Notes under the pieces: generated by a model | The model's database searches: none | What the model was told of the DNA's origin: nothing | The model's input: the letters and a program-made list of their open reading frames with translations, nothing else | Shown here: positions 34,007-43,095 of the stretch, piece after piece | Layout of the letters: each line of letters starts with the position of its first letter | Position numbering within the stretch: the stretch's first letter is position 1 | Translations under genes and position numbers: made by a program | Source: Anaerococcus vaginalis ATCC 51170 | GTDB taxonomy: Bacteria > Bacillota > Clostridia > Tissierellales > Peptoniphilaceae | Reading direction: 5' to 3' | NCBI RefSeq assembly: GCF_000163295.1 | Contig: NZ_GG700527.1 | Location: 265,453-329,452 of the forward strand | Length of the DNA: 64,000 nucleotides

Positions 34007-34793
34007 TTATGAATTTATGCAAAGGGCAATTTTAGTTGGGCTTATGCTTGCAATAATAATTCCTATGATTGGAATTGTTATGGTAAACAGGAGAACTTCA
34101 ATGATTGGAGATGCCTTATCTCACACAGCTCTTTCTGGAGTTGCTCTAGGTTTAATTATTGGAATAAATCCTGTTTTTACTTCAATAATAATTTGTATTG
34201 TTGCAAGTTTTGCAATTGAAATAATTAGGAAAAAATTTAAAAGTTTTGGCGATATGGCAACGGCTATCATTATGAGTCTTGGAATTGGGCTTGCAGGAAT
34301 TTTGTCAGATTTCACACCGGGTGGCACAAGTTTTGAATCATTTTTATTTGGTTCAATCACAAGTGTTACAAGAGAGGATGTAATTATTGTAAGTGTAATT
34401 TTCATTCTTGTTCTATTTTTTAGCCTTTATTTATATTATCCGCTTTTATATAATTCAATTAGCCCTTTGATGGCAAATCTTTCTGGAATTAATTCAAAAT
34501 TAATTTCTAGCATTTTTACATTTTTGACAGCCATTACAGTGGCAATTTCTACAAAAACTGTAGGAGCTTTAATGATTTCGTCACTTATGGTTTTGCCAGT
34601 TGCAAGTGGGCTTTTGATTTCAAAATCTTATAAGGAAACTTTTATAAAATCAATTATAATTGCAATTATTTATATGATGGCAGGAATTAGTGCTAGTTTT
34701 TATCTTGGAATAAAACCAGGTGGTGCCATAGTAGTTATTGCAGTTTTTGGAATGATAATTTCTATAATAATTCAAAAAATTTTAAAAAGATAG
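33999..34793 (+). CDS. znuB: zinc ABC transporter permease
   Basis: The start at 33999 follows GGAAGGA with good spacing, giving 264 residues; an in-frame ATG five codons earlier overlaps this site. About eight membrane segments are present. Family marks of the ABC-3 metal permeases are NRRTSMIGDALSHTALSGVALG, the LFGSITSV segment and STKTVGALMISSLMVLPVASGLL. It completes the importer. A hairpin begins within the final codons and overlaps the stop. Confidence 0.92.
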   Translation: MLSYEFMQRAILVGLMLAIIIPMIGIVMVNRRTSMIGDALSHTALSGVALGLIIGINPVFTSIIICIVASFAIEIIRKKFKSFGDMATAIIMSLGIGLAGILSDFTPGGTSFESFLFGSITSVTREDVIIVSVIFILVLFFSLYLYYPLLYNSISPLMANLSGINSKLISSIFTFLTAITVAISTKTVGALMISSLMVLPVASGLLISKSYKETFIKSIIIAIIYMMAGISASFYLGIKPGGAIVVIAVFGMIISIIIQKILKR

Positions 34794-34812
34794 GTTCGCC
34801 TGTCTTTTTTTT
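34784..34812 (+). terminator. terminator of the zinc importer operon
   Basis: AAAAAGATAGG pairs with CCTGTCTTTTT around a TTCG tetraloop, then more T. The stem includes the permease stop codon. Confidence 0.9.
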
Positions 34813-34866
34813 GTGGAAATTTTCTATGATATAATTAATTTAGAATGAAAAATAGAAAGGTTTGAT

Positions 34867-35589
34867 ATGAAAATTATAATTTCGCCTGCAAAAAGGTTTA
34901 AACATTTTGAAAATGAAAAAACAGAAGGGCTTTTGTTTGAAGACGAAACAAAAGAATTAGTTGAAAATTTAAAAAAATATTCAATAAATGATTTAGCAAA
35001 TATGTTTTTTTGCAATGATGATCTTGCTATAAAAGCTTATTATGATTACAAGGATTTCGATTTCGAAAATTTAAAAAATCCAGCGATTTTTTCTTATGAT
35101 GGACTCGTTTTTAAGCAATTTAAAAAAGAAGATTTTAATGACTTAGCTTATTTGAATGATCATGTTTATATTATTTCCGCTCTTTACGGTTTATGCAAGC
35201 CTTTTACAGGAATTTCTGATTATAGACTTTATATGGATTCAAAAGGTGTCGATATGTATGGATTTTGGGCTGACAAAATTTACAAAAAAGCTTTTGAAAA
35301 TGAAAATTTTATTATAAATTTGGCAAGTGCTGAATACGCTAAGCTCATAAAAAAATATTTGAAAAAAAATCAAAAATTTCTGACCTTGACTTTCAAAGAA
35401 AATAGAAATGGAAAAATCCGTTCAATTGTTTCATATACAAAACAAATGCGTGGGAGAATGTTAAAATATTTAATCAATAATAAAATTTCAGATATTGAAG
35501 AAATTAAAAAAATAAATCTTTGTGATTATATTTATGATCCAATTAATTCAACAAAAGATGAGTATGTTTTTGTGAGGGAAAATAAATGA
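34867..35589 (+). CDS. yaaA: peroxide stress protein YaaA
   Basis: The protein has 240 residues (UPF0246/DUF328). Motifs are IIISPAKRF at the N-terminus, SALYGLCKPFTGISDYRLYM in the middle, NLASAEYAKL and a Lys/Arg-rich C-terminal part. In E. coli YaaA lowers free iron and protects DNA from peroxide damage. Here it heads an operon of double-strand-break repair enzymes with four-base overlaps, which fits a shared role in oxidative DNA damage. AGAAAGG precedes the ATG. Confidence 0.92.
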   Translation: MKIIISPAKRFKHFENEKTEGLLFEDETKELVENLKKYSINDLANMFFCNDDLAIKAYYDYKDFDFENLKNPAIFSYDGLVFKQFKKEDFNDLAYLNDHVYIISALYGLCKPFTGISDYRLYMDSKGVDMYGFWADKIYKKAFENENFIINLASAEYAKLIKKYLKKNQKFLTLTFKENRNGKIRSIVSYTKQMRGRMLKYLINNKISDIEEIKKINLCDYIYDPINSTKDEYVFVRENK

Positions 35590-36680
35590 AATTATTACAT
35601 TTATCAGATCTTCATATAGGAAAATCAATTGGCTCATACTCTTTACTGGAAGATCAAAAATTTTGTCTTGAACAAATTTTAAAAATTATTGAAGATGAAA
35701 AAGTAGATATTGTTTTGATTGCAGGAGATATTTTTGATACAGCTATACCAAATAATGAAGCCATGAAAGTCTATTCTGATTTTGTGGATGAAATTATTTT
35801 TAATTTGAAGAAAAAAATTATGGCAATTTCTGGAAATCACGATTCGGGAAAAAGGCTTGAAATTTCTAAAAGTTTTTTTGAAAAAAATTCTTATTATATC
35901 TATGGAAATTCTTTTGATGAAAAAATTTCTTTTGATGATGAGTATGGAAAGGTTAATTTTTATCCGATTCCTTATATTTCCCTTGCAAGGGCAAAAAATG
36001 AAATTGATTCAAATATAGAAAATTTTACTGACCTTTATAAAGTTTTATTAAAAAATATAGATTATAAGGATAGAAATGTTTTGATAAGTCATTGTTATGC
36101 AAATGAAAAGCCGTATGAAGATGAAAAAATAGAAGGAGAAAAACCTCTTACAATTGGTGGAAATGACGCTATGGATGCCCACTTATTTAAAAAATTTGAT
36201 TATGTAGCTTTAGGTCATCTTCACAGAAAACACTTTGTTCTTGATGAAAAAATTAGGTATTGTGGGACTTTTATGAAATATTCATTTTCTGAAATAAATC
36301 AAAAAAAATCACTTACACTTATAGATTTGAAAGAAAAAATTTCAATAAAAGAAATTGAAATTAAACCTTTAAATGATTTTGAAAAAATTTGTGATTATTT
36401 TGAAAATATTTTAAAAATGAAAAATTCAAATGCTTATATAGAATTTACTTTAAAAGATGATAAGCCAATAGATTCTCCAATGGCAAAATTAAAAATGAAA
36501 TTTCCTCATGCAGTTTCAATAAAGTACGAAAAATCAATAAATATTGAAAAGGATGAGGATATTGATATTGATTTTGAAGAATTATCAAGCTTGGAAATAT
36601 TTGAAGAATTTTATAAGTTTAAGATGAATGAAAAAATGACAGATTTAGAAAAAGAAATACTTAAAAAGGTGATACAATGA
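35586..36680 (+). CDS. sbcD: exonuclease SbcCD subunit D
   Basis: The protein has 364 residues. It is the Mre11-type nuclease: HLSDLHIGKSI, IAGDIFDTAIPNNEA, ISGNHDSGKRL, SHCYAN and ALGHLHRKH hold the phosphoesterase metal ligands. With SbcC it cuts hairpins and protein-blocked DNA ends. It overlaps yaaA by four bases (ATGA) and sbcC by four. Confidence 0.95.
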   Translation: MKLLHLSDLHIGKSIGSYSLLEDQKFCLEQILKIIEDEKVDIVLIAGDIFDTAIPNNEAMKVYSDFVDEIIFNLKKKIMAISGNHDSGKRLEISKSFFEKNSYYIYGNSFDEKISFDDEYGKVNFYPIPYISLARAKNEIDSNIENFTDLYKVLLKNIDYKDRNVLISHCYANEKPYEDEKIEGEKPLTIGGNDAMDAHLFKKFDYVALGHLHRKHFVLDEKIRYCGTFMKYSFSEINQKKSLTLIDLKEKISIKEIEIKPLNDFEKICDYFENILKMKNSNAYIEFTLKDDKPIDSPMAKLKMKFPHAVSIKYEKSINIEKDEDIDIDFEELSSLEIFEEFYKFKMNEKMTDLEKEILKKVIQ

Positions 36681-39600
36681 AGCCAGTAAAACTTGAAATG
36701 TATGGATTTATGACCTACAAAAATAAAACTTTTATAGATTTTACAAAAATATATGATTCTAAAATTTTCATAATTTCAGGAGATACTGGAAGTGGAAAAA
36801 CTACAATTTTTGATGCTATAAGCTTTGCACTTTTTGGAGAAATTCAAAGAGAAGGATTTAATTCGAAAGATATTAGAAGTGATTTTCTAGGTTCAGATGA
36901 TCCTATAACTTATGTAGATTTTTATTTTGAAATTGATGGAAAAAATTATAGGATAAAAAGAATTCCAAATCAAAAAGCAAAAAAAACAAGGGTCAATGTC
37001 AATGTTTCTCACAGCGTAGAATTTTATAAAATCGAAAATAAAAATGAAATTCTAATATCTGATGGACCACAAAAAACAGACAAAAAAATAATTGAAGTAA
37101 TTGGACTTGATTATAATCAATTAAATAGGGTTATGATTCTTGCGCAAGGAGAATTTTCAAAATTTTTAAAATCAAATTCAGATGAAAAAGCTGAGCTTTT
37201 GTCAAAAATTTTTTCGTCTTATCTTTACAAGGAAATAGAAGAAAAACTGAAAGAAGCAAGCAAAAATTCAAAGAGAAATTTGGATATGATTTCTAATAGC
37301 TTGGAAAATGAAATTGTAAAAAATGAACTCTTAGGCGATAAAGTTGATGATGAGTTAATAAAGCTTAAAGATTTTCAAAAAATAATAGATATTATAGAAG
37401 ATTTGCTTTTAGAAAGTGAAAAAAATATTCAAATAAAAAATGATGAGAAATTATCTTTAAATAAAAATCTAGAAAATGAAAATTCCAAGCTAAATTTCTA
37501 TGAAAAAGAAAATGAACAAATAGAAAATTACAAAAATTTATTTAAAGAAAAAGAAAAACTTTTAGAAGATGAATCTTTTTATAAAAATTTAAAGAAAGAT
37601 TTGGTTTACGCAGAAAAATCTATAGCAATAAAACCATATTACGAATCTTTTCTTGATTTAAATAAAAGCCAAAAAGATTTAAAAACAAAATTAGATTTTG
37701 AAAATGAAAATTCGAATTTTATTGAAAAAGAACTGGAAGAAAATAAAACTTATCTTGGAAATAAGGATGAGCTTTTAAAAATTATCGACAAAAAGAAAGA
37801 AAATATAGTAAAAAATCTCGAAATTTTAAATAAATTTGAAAATTTACAAAAGATTAAAGATGAATTAGATAAAAATAAAAAAGCATTTGAAGATGGGAAA
37901 AATTATAAAAAATCCATAGAAAATAATTTAAAAGAAAAAGAAAAAATAAATGAAAAAATAAGAAAAAAATCAGATGAATTGCTAGATTTTTCTAGAAATC
38001 TTGAAAAAATTACAAAGAAAAGCCACAATGCATATCAAAAAGTTTTTGAAATTCAAAATTTTTATGAAAAAGCGATAATTAATGATGAAAAAATTAAAAA
38101 TTTAAATGATGAAAAAATTCAATTTGATAAGGCAAATAAAGCTTATGAAAAGGCAAAAATCTTATTAGATAGGGCAAAAGAGAACAAAAAATCTATACAA
38201 ATAAATGAATTTAGGAAAGATTTAAAAGAAAAAGGAATTTGTCCGATTTGTGGAAGGATTTATAAGGGAGAAATTGAGTTTTTAGAATCTTTTGACCTTG
38301 ATATAGAAAAAATTAAGAAAGATTATTTTGATTTGGAATTAAAAATTAATCTTTCTAAAGATAAAATTTCAGATTTGGAAAAATCAATAGATTTTAATAT
38401 GGAAAAGGCGGAAGATGTTGAAAAAAATCTTCAAAATTATAAAAATGAACATGAAAACTTGAAAAAATCTTATGAAAAAGTTAGGGAAGAATACGAAGAA
38501 GAAATAAAAAACAAAAAAGCTTTGGAAAATGAAGCTTTTGAGCTTGAAAAAATAATTGGAGATTTAGAGAATAAGTTAGAAAATTTAGGTAATTTGAATA
38601 ATATAGAAGAGCTTGAAAATAAATTTAAAATAAAAAAAGAAGAGCTTGATGATTTTGATGAAAAAAAAGTTATTGAAAATGTAAATTTTGACAAAAAATT
38701 TGTCGAAAATGAAGAAGGAAGAATTAAAAAAATTGATGAGAAAATAAAAAAATTAGAAAAGGAAAAATCTTCATCAAATTCAAAGGTTGAATCACTTAGC
38801 TCTTATATAAAAATAAATCAGGAAAAAATTTTAAAGGCTGAAAATATTTTTGAAAATAAGATTAGGGAAAATTTTAAGTGTATAGATGAATTTTTGAAAT
38901 ACTTAGAAAAATCCAAGGACTTAATTGATAGAAAAGAAGAAATTCAAAAATATTTTGAAAACTTAAACAATATTTCTATAAGATTATCAAGTCTTAAAGA
39001 TTACGCAAACAAAGAAAAATTTGAAACGGATAAAATAAAAGAAAAAATTGAAAATTTAAAAAATATTTTGGAAGAAACAAATGATGCTGTTTTTTCTCTA
39101 AAATTAAATGAAACAAGATTAAAAGATAGCGAAAATGAAATTTATTCGATAGAAAAAAACTTCAATAAATTAAAAAATGAGGATGGGATTTTATATAAAC
39201 TTTCAAAAATTGCTGATGGTTCTTTGTCAAATGTTTCTGGAAGGGAAAAATTAAATTTTGAAACTTTTGTTCTTTCTCATTATTTTAGAAAAATATTATC
39301 TCTTGCAAATATAAGGCTTAAAGAAATGACCGATGGTCAATTTACAATGATTAGAAAAAAACAAACTAATGATAAGAGAAAAAATTATGGACTTGATATA
39401 GAAATTTTGGATGCAAATACGGGAAAGATAAGGAGCGAGGCTTCTCTTTCTGGTGGAGAAAGTTTTATTGCATCACTTGCTTTGGCTCTTGGACTTTCTG
39501 ATGAAATAAGTATGGAAAATGGTGGAATAAAAATCGACACGCTTTTTATTGATGAAGGTTTTGGAACTTTATCAGATGATTATTTGGAAAAAGCAATAAG

Positions 39601-39739
39601 AACAATTGAAAAATTATCCTATGATAATAAATTTATTGGTTTAATTTCTCATGTAAAGGAATTAAAAGATGCTATTGATGCAAAAATTGAAGTTTCATAT
39701 TCAAAAACAGAAGGGTCAAGTTTGAAGGTGGTTGTATGA
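36677..39739 (+). CDS. sbcC: exonuclease SbcCD subunit C (SMC-like ATPase)
   Basis: The protein has 1020 residues. The N-terminal ATPase lobe has GDTGSGKTTIFDAISFALFG and the MILAQGEFSKFL Q-loop region. Two very long Lys/Glu/Asn-rich coiled coils meet at a zinc hook, GICPICGR (about residues 518-525). The C-terminal lobe has SLSGGESFIASLALALGLSDEI, DTLFIDEGFGTLS and ISHVKEL. This is a complete Rad50-type protein. It overlaps sbcD and addB by four bases each. Confidence 0.95.
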   Translation: MKPVKLEMYGFMTYKNKTFIDFTKIYDSKIFIISGDTGSGKTTIFDAISFALFGEIQREGFNSKDIRSDFLGSDDPITYVDFYFEIDGKNYRIKRIPNQKAKKTRVNVNVSHSVEFYKIENKNEILISDGPQKTDKKIIEVIGLDYNQLNRVMILAQGEFSKFLKSNSDEKAELLSKIFSSYLYKEIEEKLKEASKNSKRNLDMISNSLENEIVKNELLGDKVDDELIKLKDFQKIIDIIEDLLLESEKNIQIKNDEKLSLNKNLENENSKLNFYEKENEQIENYKNLFKEKEKLLEDESFYKNLKKDLVYAEKSIAIKPYYESFLDLNKSQKDLKTKLDFENENSNFIEKELEENKTYLGNKDELLKIIDKKKENIVKNLEILNKFENLQKIKDELDKNKKAFEDGKNYKKSIENNLKEKEKINEKIRKKSDELLDFSRNLEKITKKSHNAYQKVFEIQNFYEKAIINDEKIKNLNDEKIQFDKANKAYEKAKILLDRAKENKKSIQINEFRKDLKEKGICPICGRIYKGEIEFLESFDLDIEKIKKDYFDLELKINLSKDKISDLEKSIDFNMEKAEDVEKNLQNYKNEHENLKKSYEKVREEYEEEIKNKKALENEAFELEKIIGDLENKLENLGNLNNIEELENKFKIKKEELDDFDEKKVIENVNFDKKFVENEEGRIKKIDEKIKKLEKEKSSSNSKVESLSSYIKINQEKILKAENIFENKIRENFKCIDEFLKYLEKSKDLIDRKEEIQKYFENLNNISIRLSSLKDYANKEKFETDKIKEKIENLKNILEETNDAVFSLKLNETRLKDSENEIYSIEKNFNKLKNEDGILYKLSKIADGSLSNVSGREKLNFETFVLSHYFRKILSLANIRLKEMTDGQFTMIRKKQTNDKRKNYGLDIEILDANTGKIRSEASLSGGESFIASLALALGLSDEISMENGGIKIDTLFIDEGFGTLSDDYLEKAIRTIEKLSYDNKFIGLISHVKELKDAIDAKIEVSYSKTEGSSLKVVV

Positions 39740-42700
39740 TAAAAATAATTATGAGCAAATTTCCTAAAGAAAATTCATTTTATATTTACAAAGACATTGA
39801 AAAAAATTTGGATAAAAAAGAAAAAGCATTTCTTATAGTTCCAGAACAATATACACTTGAAAGTGATATGGATTTTATTGATTCAATAAAATATAAGTCG
39901 GTTATGGATGCAAAAGTTTTATCATTTTCATCTTTAATTTCATATATTTCTCAAAGGCTAAGTCTTAAAAAAAATGAAAATTTAAATCAAGTTTCTAAGG
40001 CAATTTTACTTACAAGCGTACTTGATGAAATAGATAATAAATTAAAACTTTTTTCAAACAAATCATTTGATATAGATTTTGTAAATAATCTTTCTGATTT
40101 TTTCTCAAATATTAAGGAATATTATTTTGATGATGAATTTTTTGGAAAAATTAATAAAAATGAAAATTTAGATCCAATGACAAAATTAAAATTTGAAGAA
40201 ATCAAATTGATTTATGATTCTTATATAAAAAAGCTTGAAAATTCTTATATTGACAAAGAAGATGAGCTTGAAATTATAAAAGATAATATTAAATATTGCG
40301 ATTTTTTTAAAAATGTTAATTTTTATTTTGATAAATTTGATTTTTTGTCTGATCTTAAAATAGATTTTATAAAAGAGTTAATAAAAATCGGAGCAAAAGT
40401 TACGATTTCAATTTGCCTTGATTGGAAATATTATGAAAATAATATAGCAGGCGATATGGATATATTTGATCAAGCAATTCGCTTTGTCGAAAGCTTAAAA
40501 AATATAGACAAAATCAAAATTATAAATTTAGAAAAAGAAAATGAGCTTTTGGATATTAAGCACCTCTATGAAAATTTTGAAAAATATAATCCCCAAATTT
40601 ATCAAGAAAAAACTGAAAATATAAATCTTGTTGAATCAATTTCTTCAACAAATGAAATTGAAAATAGTAGCCTAATTATAGAAAAATTGATTAGAGAAGG
40701 TCATAGATATTCTGAAATTTCTTTGGTTTTAGCAAATAGCGATGAGTATGAAAATCTTGTAAAAAGAATTTTTGCAAGGAGCGAGATTCCTATTTTTGTA
40801 GATAAAACAAAAAAATTATCCGACAATCATATATTAAAAACATGGCTTTCTATGATTAGACTTGTTGTTTTTAATTTTAGAAAAACAGATCTTGAGGCTT
40901 TTATAAGATCAAATGTAATTGATTTTGGAGAAAATGCATACGAAAGGATTTTAGATTTTCAAAATTATATTGAAAATAGAAAAATCAAAGGGGCGATGAT
41001 TTTTGATGATAAGTATTTTGTTTTAGATGAAAAATTTTATGAAAATGATGAGAAATTAAAAAAAGAAAAAGAAGATGAGCTTAAAAATGTAAATTCAATA
41101 AGGAAAATTTTATTCGACTTATTGTATGACCTATATAAAATTAGAAATGAAAAGATTAAGGCAAATGATCTTGTAAAAGAAATTTATAAGAGTTTTGATA
41201 AAAAAATAATAAAATCAGGTTTTAATCATTATCAAGAAAATATAAGGGAAAATAGGCTTGAAATTTTTGAAGAAAACAAACAAGTTTGGGATAAATTTTT
41301 GACGAATTTAGAACAAATAGCAACAATTTTGAGTGACAGTCCTACAAAGCTTAAAAAAATTTACAAATTAATAGAAAATTCTTGTAAGGCAACATCAATT
41401 GGCATAATTCCTCCTGCAATCGATCAAGTCTTAGTTGGAGATTTTTCAAGAGATAGGATAAATGATAGAAAAATAAAAATTTTTGTTGGAATGACAGATA
41501 TTTATTTTCCAGGAAATAACAATAGTGAGATGTTAATATCTGAAAATGAAAAGACTGCTTTGGAAAATGAGGGGATTGACCTTAAAATTTACAAAGAAAA
41601 AAAGGATGATAAAATTATTTTAAATTTACTTAGGATGTTTACATCATCGCAAAAAATTATTTTTTCATATTCTTTAATAAATAAAGAAAACGACCCAATG
41701 AATAGGGCAACAAGTATTTCAGATATTATAAATATTTTTCCAAATATTTCTTACAAAAAAATCGCCCAAAGTAAATTTGATTTTATAAAATATTCCACAG
41801 ATCTTTTGGACTTAAAGGCATTTCAAATTTTATGGAATATTAAAAACAAAGAAGATACAAAAAAATCAGAAAAGGAATTTGTAAAATCATATCTTAAATT
41901 TAAAAAAGATAATATAGAAAATTACAATTATTCAAAAAATTCTTCTTATGATTTGTTTTTGAAAGGCTTTACTTATTCAAATGATAAAAATTTATTGACT
42001 CCTGAAATTTCAAAAAAACTTTATGATAAAAACAAATTTTCAGTTTCAGAAATTGAAACTTATGCAAAATGTCCTTACAAATATTTCATAAATTATGGGC
42101 TTAGGGCAAAAGAAAATAAAAATTTGGATGTTGATAATTTAGAAATTGGAAATATTGTTCACTATAATATGGAAAATATTTCAAAGAAATTGATTGATAT
42201 GGATCTTAAAGAAGTTGATGATGAAAAATTAGAAAATCTTGTAAAAGAAAGTTTCCAAAAAGCAATAGAAAACTCTCTTGATTTGGGAAGGGCAAATGAT
42301 AATAAAAATAAATTTATTTTATCAAATATTTATGAGTCAACTCAAAAATCATCTAAAAAAATAATCAACCAAATCAAAGAAGGAAATTTTAAAATTGATA
42401 GTGTAGAAGAAAAATATGGAAAGGGCGGGAAATATCCAGAAGTTTATGTGGATGATAAAAACTATCTTGAAGGACGAATTGATAGGATTGATAAGTGCGA
42501 TAATTTACTAAGAATTATTGATTACAAAACGGGCTCAAAAGAAATCAAAATTTATAATCTATTAAATGGCTTAGACCTTCAATTATTTGTATATATGTTG
42601 GCTGCAAAAGAAAAAAAATCTGAAAATTTATTTCCAGTTGCAAGTTTTTATTTTCCTTTAAAAGATGAGGTTAAAAAACTTGAAAAAAATTATGATAAGG

Positions 42701-43095
42701 ATGAGATTAAAAAAATTTATGATGACAAAACAAAAATGAATGGACTTATTATAAAAATTGATGAGGAAATTTTAAATCTTTTGGATAAGAATTTTGACGG
42801 CAAAAAATCTGATATTTTTAAAATCACAAGAAGTAAGGATAATATTTTTTCTCTTGAAGAAGAAAAAATAGTTGAAAAATTTATTAAAAAATTAATTTCT
42901 TCTTATATAAGTGAAATTAAGAATGGAAATATTAAATTAAATCCACTTAGAATAAATCAAAATTCTTATGAATGCATAAATTGTCCTTATAAATCAATTT
43001 GCAAATTTGATTACACAAGAGATCAGGATAAATTTCATGATATAAATAAAAATATTTCCATAAATGATATTAAAAAGGAGCAATCAGATGAGTAA
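39736..43095 (+). CDS. addB: helicase-nuclease subunit AddB/RexB
   Basis: The protein has 1119 residues. With AddA it processes double-strand breaks for recombination. The N-terminus, MIKIIMSKFPKENSF then FLIVPEQYTLES, keeps the post-Walker strand but lacks the GxxGxGKT Walker A found in B. subtilis AddB, as in RexB-type proteins. The C-terminal nuclease has GRIDRIDK and RIIDYKTGSKE. The 4Fe-4S staple cysteines are one in AKCPYKYF (about 779) and three in CINCPYKSIC (about 1080). It overlaps sbcC by four bases and addA by eight. Confidence 0.93.
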   Translation: MIKIIMSKFPKENSFYIYKDIEKNLDKKEKAFLIVPEQYTLESDMDFIDSIKYKSVMDAKVLSFSSLISYISQRLSLKKNENLNQVSKAILLTSVLDEIDNKLKLFSNKSFDIDFVNNLSDFFSNIKEYYFDDEFFGKINKNENLDPMTKLKFEEIKLIYDSYIKKLENSYIDKEDELEIIKDNIKYCDFFKNVNFYFDKFDFLSDLKIDFIKELIKIGAKVTISICLDWKYYENNIAGDMDIFDQAIRFVESLKNIDKIKIINLEKENELLDIKHLYENFEKYNPQIYQEKTENINLVESISSTNEIENSSLIIEKLIREGHRYSEISLVLANSDEYENLVKRIFARSEIPIFVDKTKKLSDNHILKTWLSMIRLVVFNFRKTDLEAFIRSNVIDFGENAYERILDFQNYIENRKIKGAMIFDDKYFVLDEKFYENDEKLKKEKEDELKNVNSIRKILFDLLYDLYKIRNEKIKANDLVKEIYKSFDKKIIKSGFNHYQENIRENRLEIFEENKQVWDKFLTNLEQIATILSDSPTKLKKIYKLIENSCKATSIGIIPPAIDQVLVGDFSRDRINDRKIKIFVGMTDIYFPGNNNSEMLISENEKTALENEGIDLKIYKEKKDDKIILNLLRMFTSSQKIIFSYSLINKENDPMNRATSISDIINIFPNISYKKIAQSKFDFIKYSTDLLDLKAFQILWNIKNKEDTKKSEKEFVKSYLKFKKDNIENYNYSKNSSYDLFLKGFTYSNDKNLLTPEISKKLYDKNKFSVSEIETYAKCPYKYFINYGLRAKENKNLDVDNLEIGNIVHYNMENISKKLIDMDLKEVDDEKLENLVKESFQKAIENSLDLGRANDNKNKFILSNIYESTQKSSKKIINQIKEGNFKIDSVEEKYGKGGKYPEVYVDDKNYLEGRIDRIDKCDNLLRIIDYKTGSKEIKIYNLLNGLDLQLFVYMLAAKEKKSENLFPVASFYFPLKDEVKKLEKNYDKDEIKKIYDDKTKMNGLIIKIDEEILNLLDKNFDGKKSDIFKITRSKDNIFSLEEEKIVEKFIKKLISSYISEIKNGNIKLNPLRINQNSYECINCPYKSICKFDYTRDQDKFHDINKNISINDIKKEQSDE

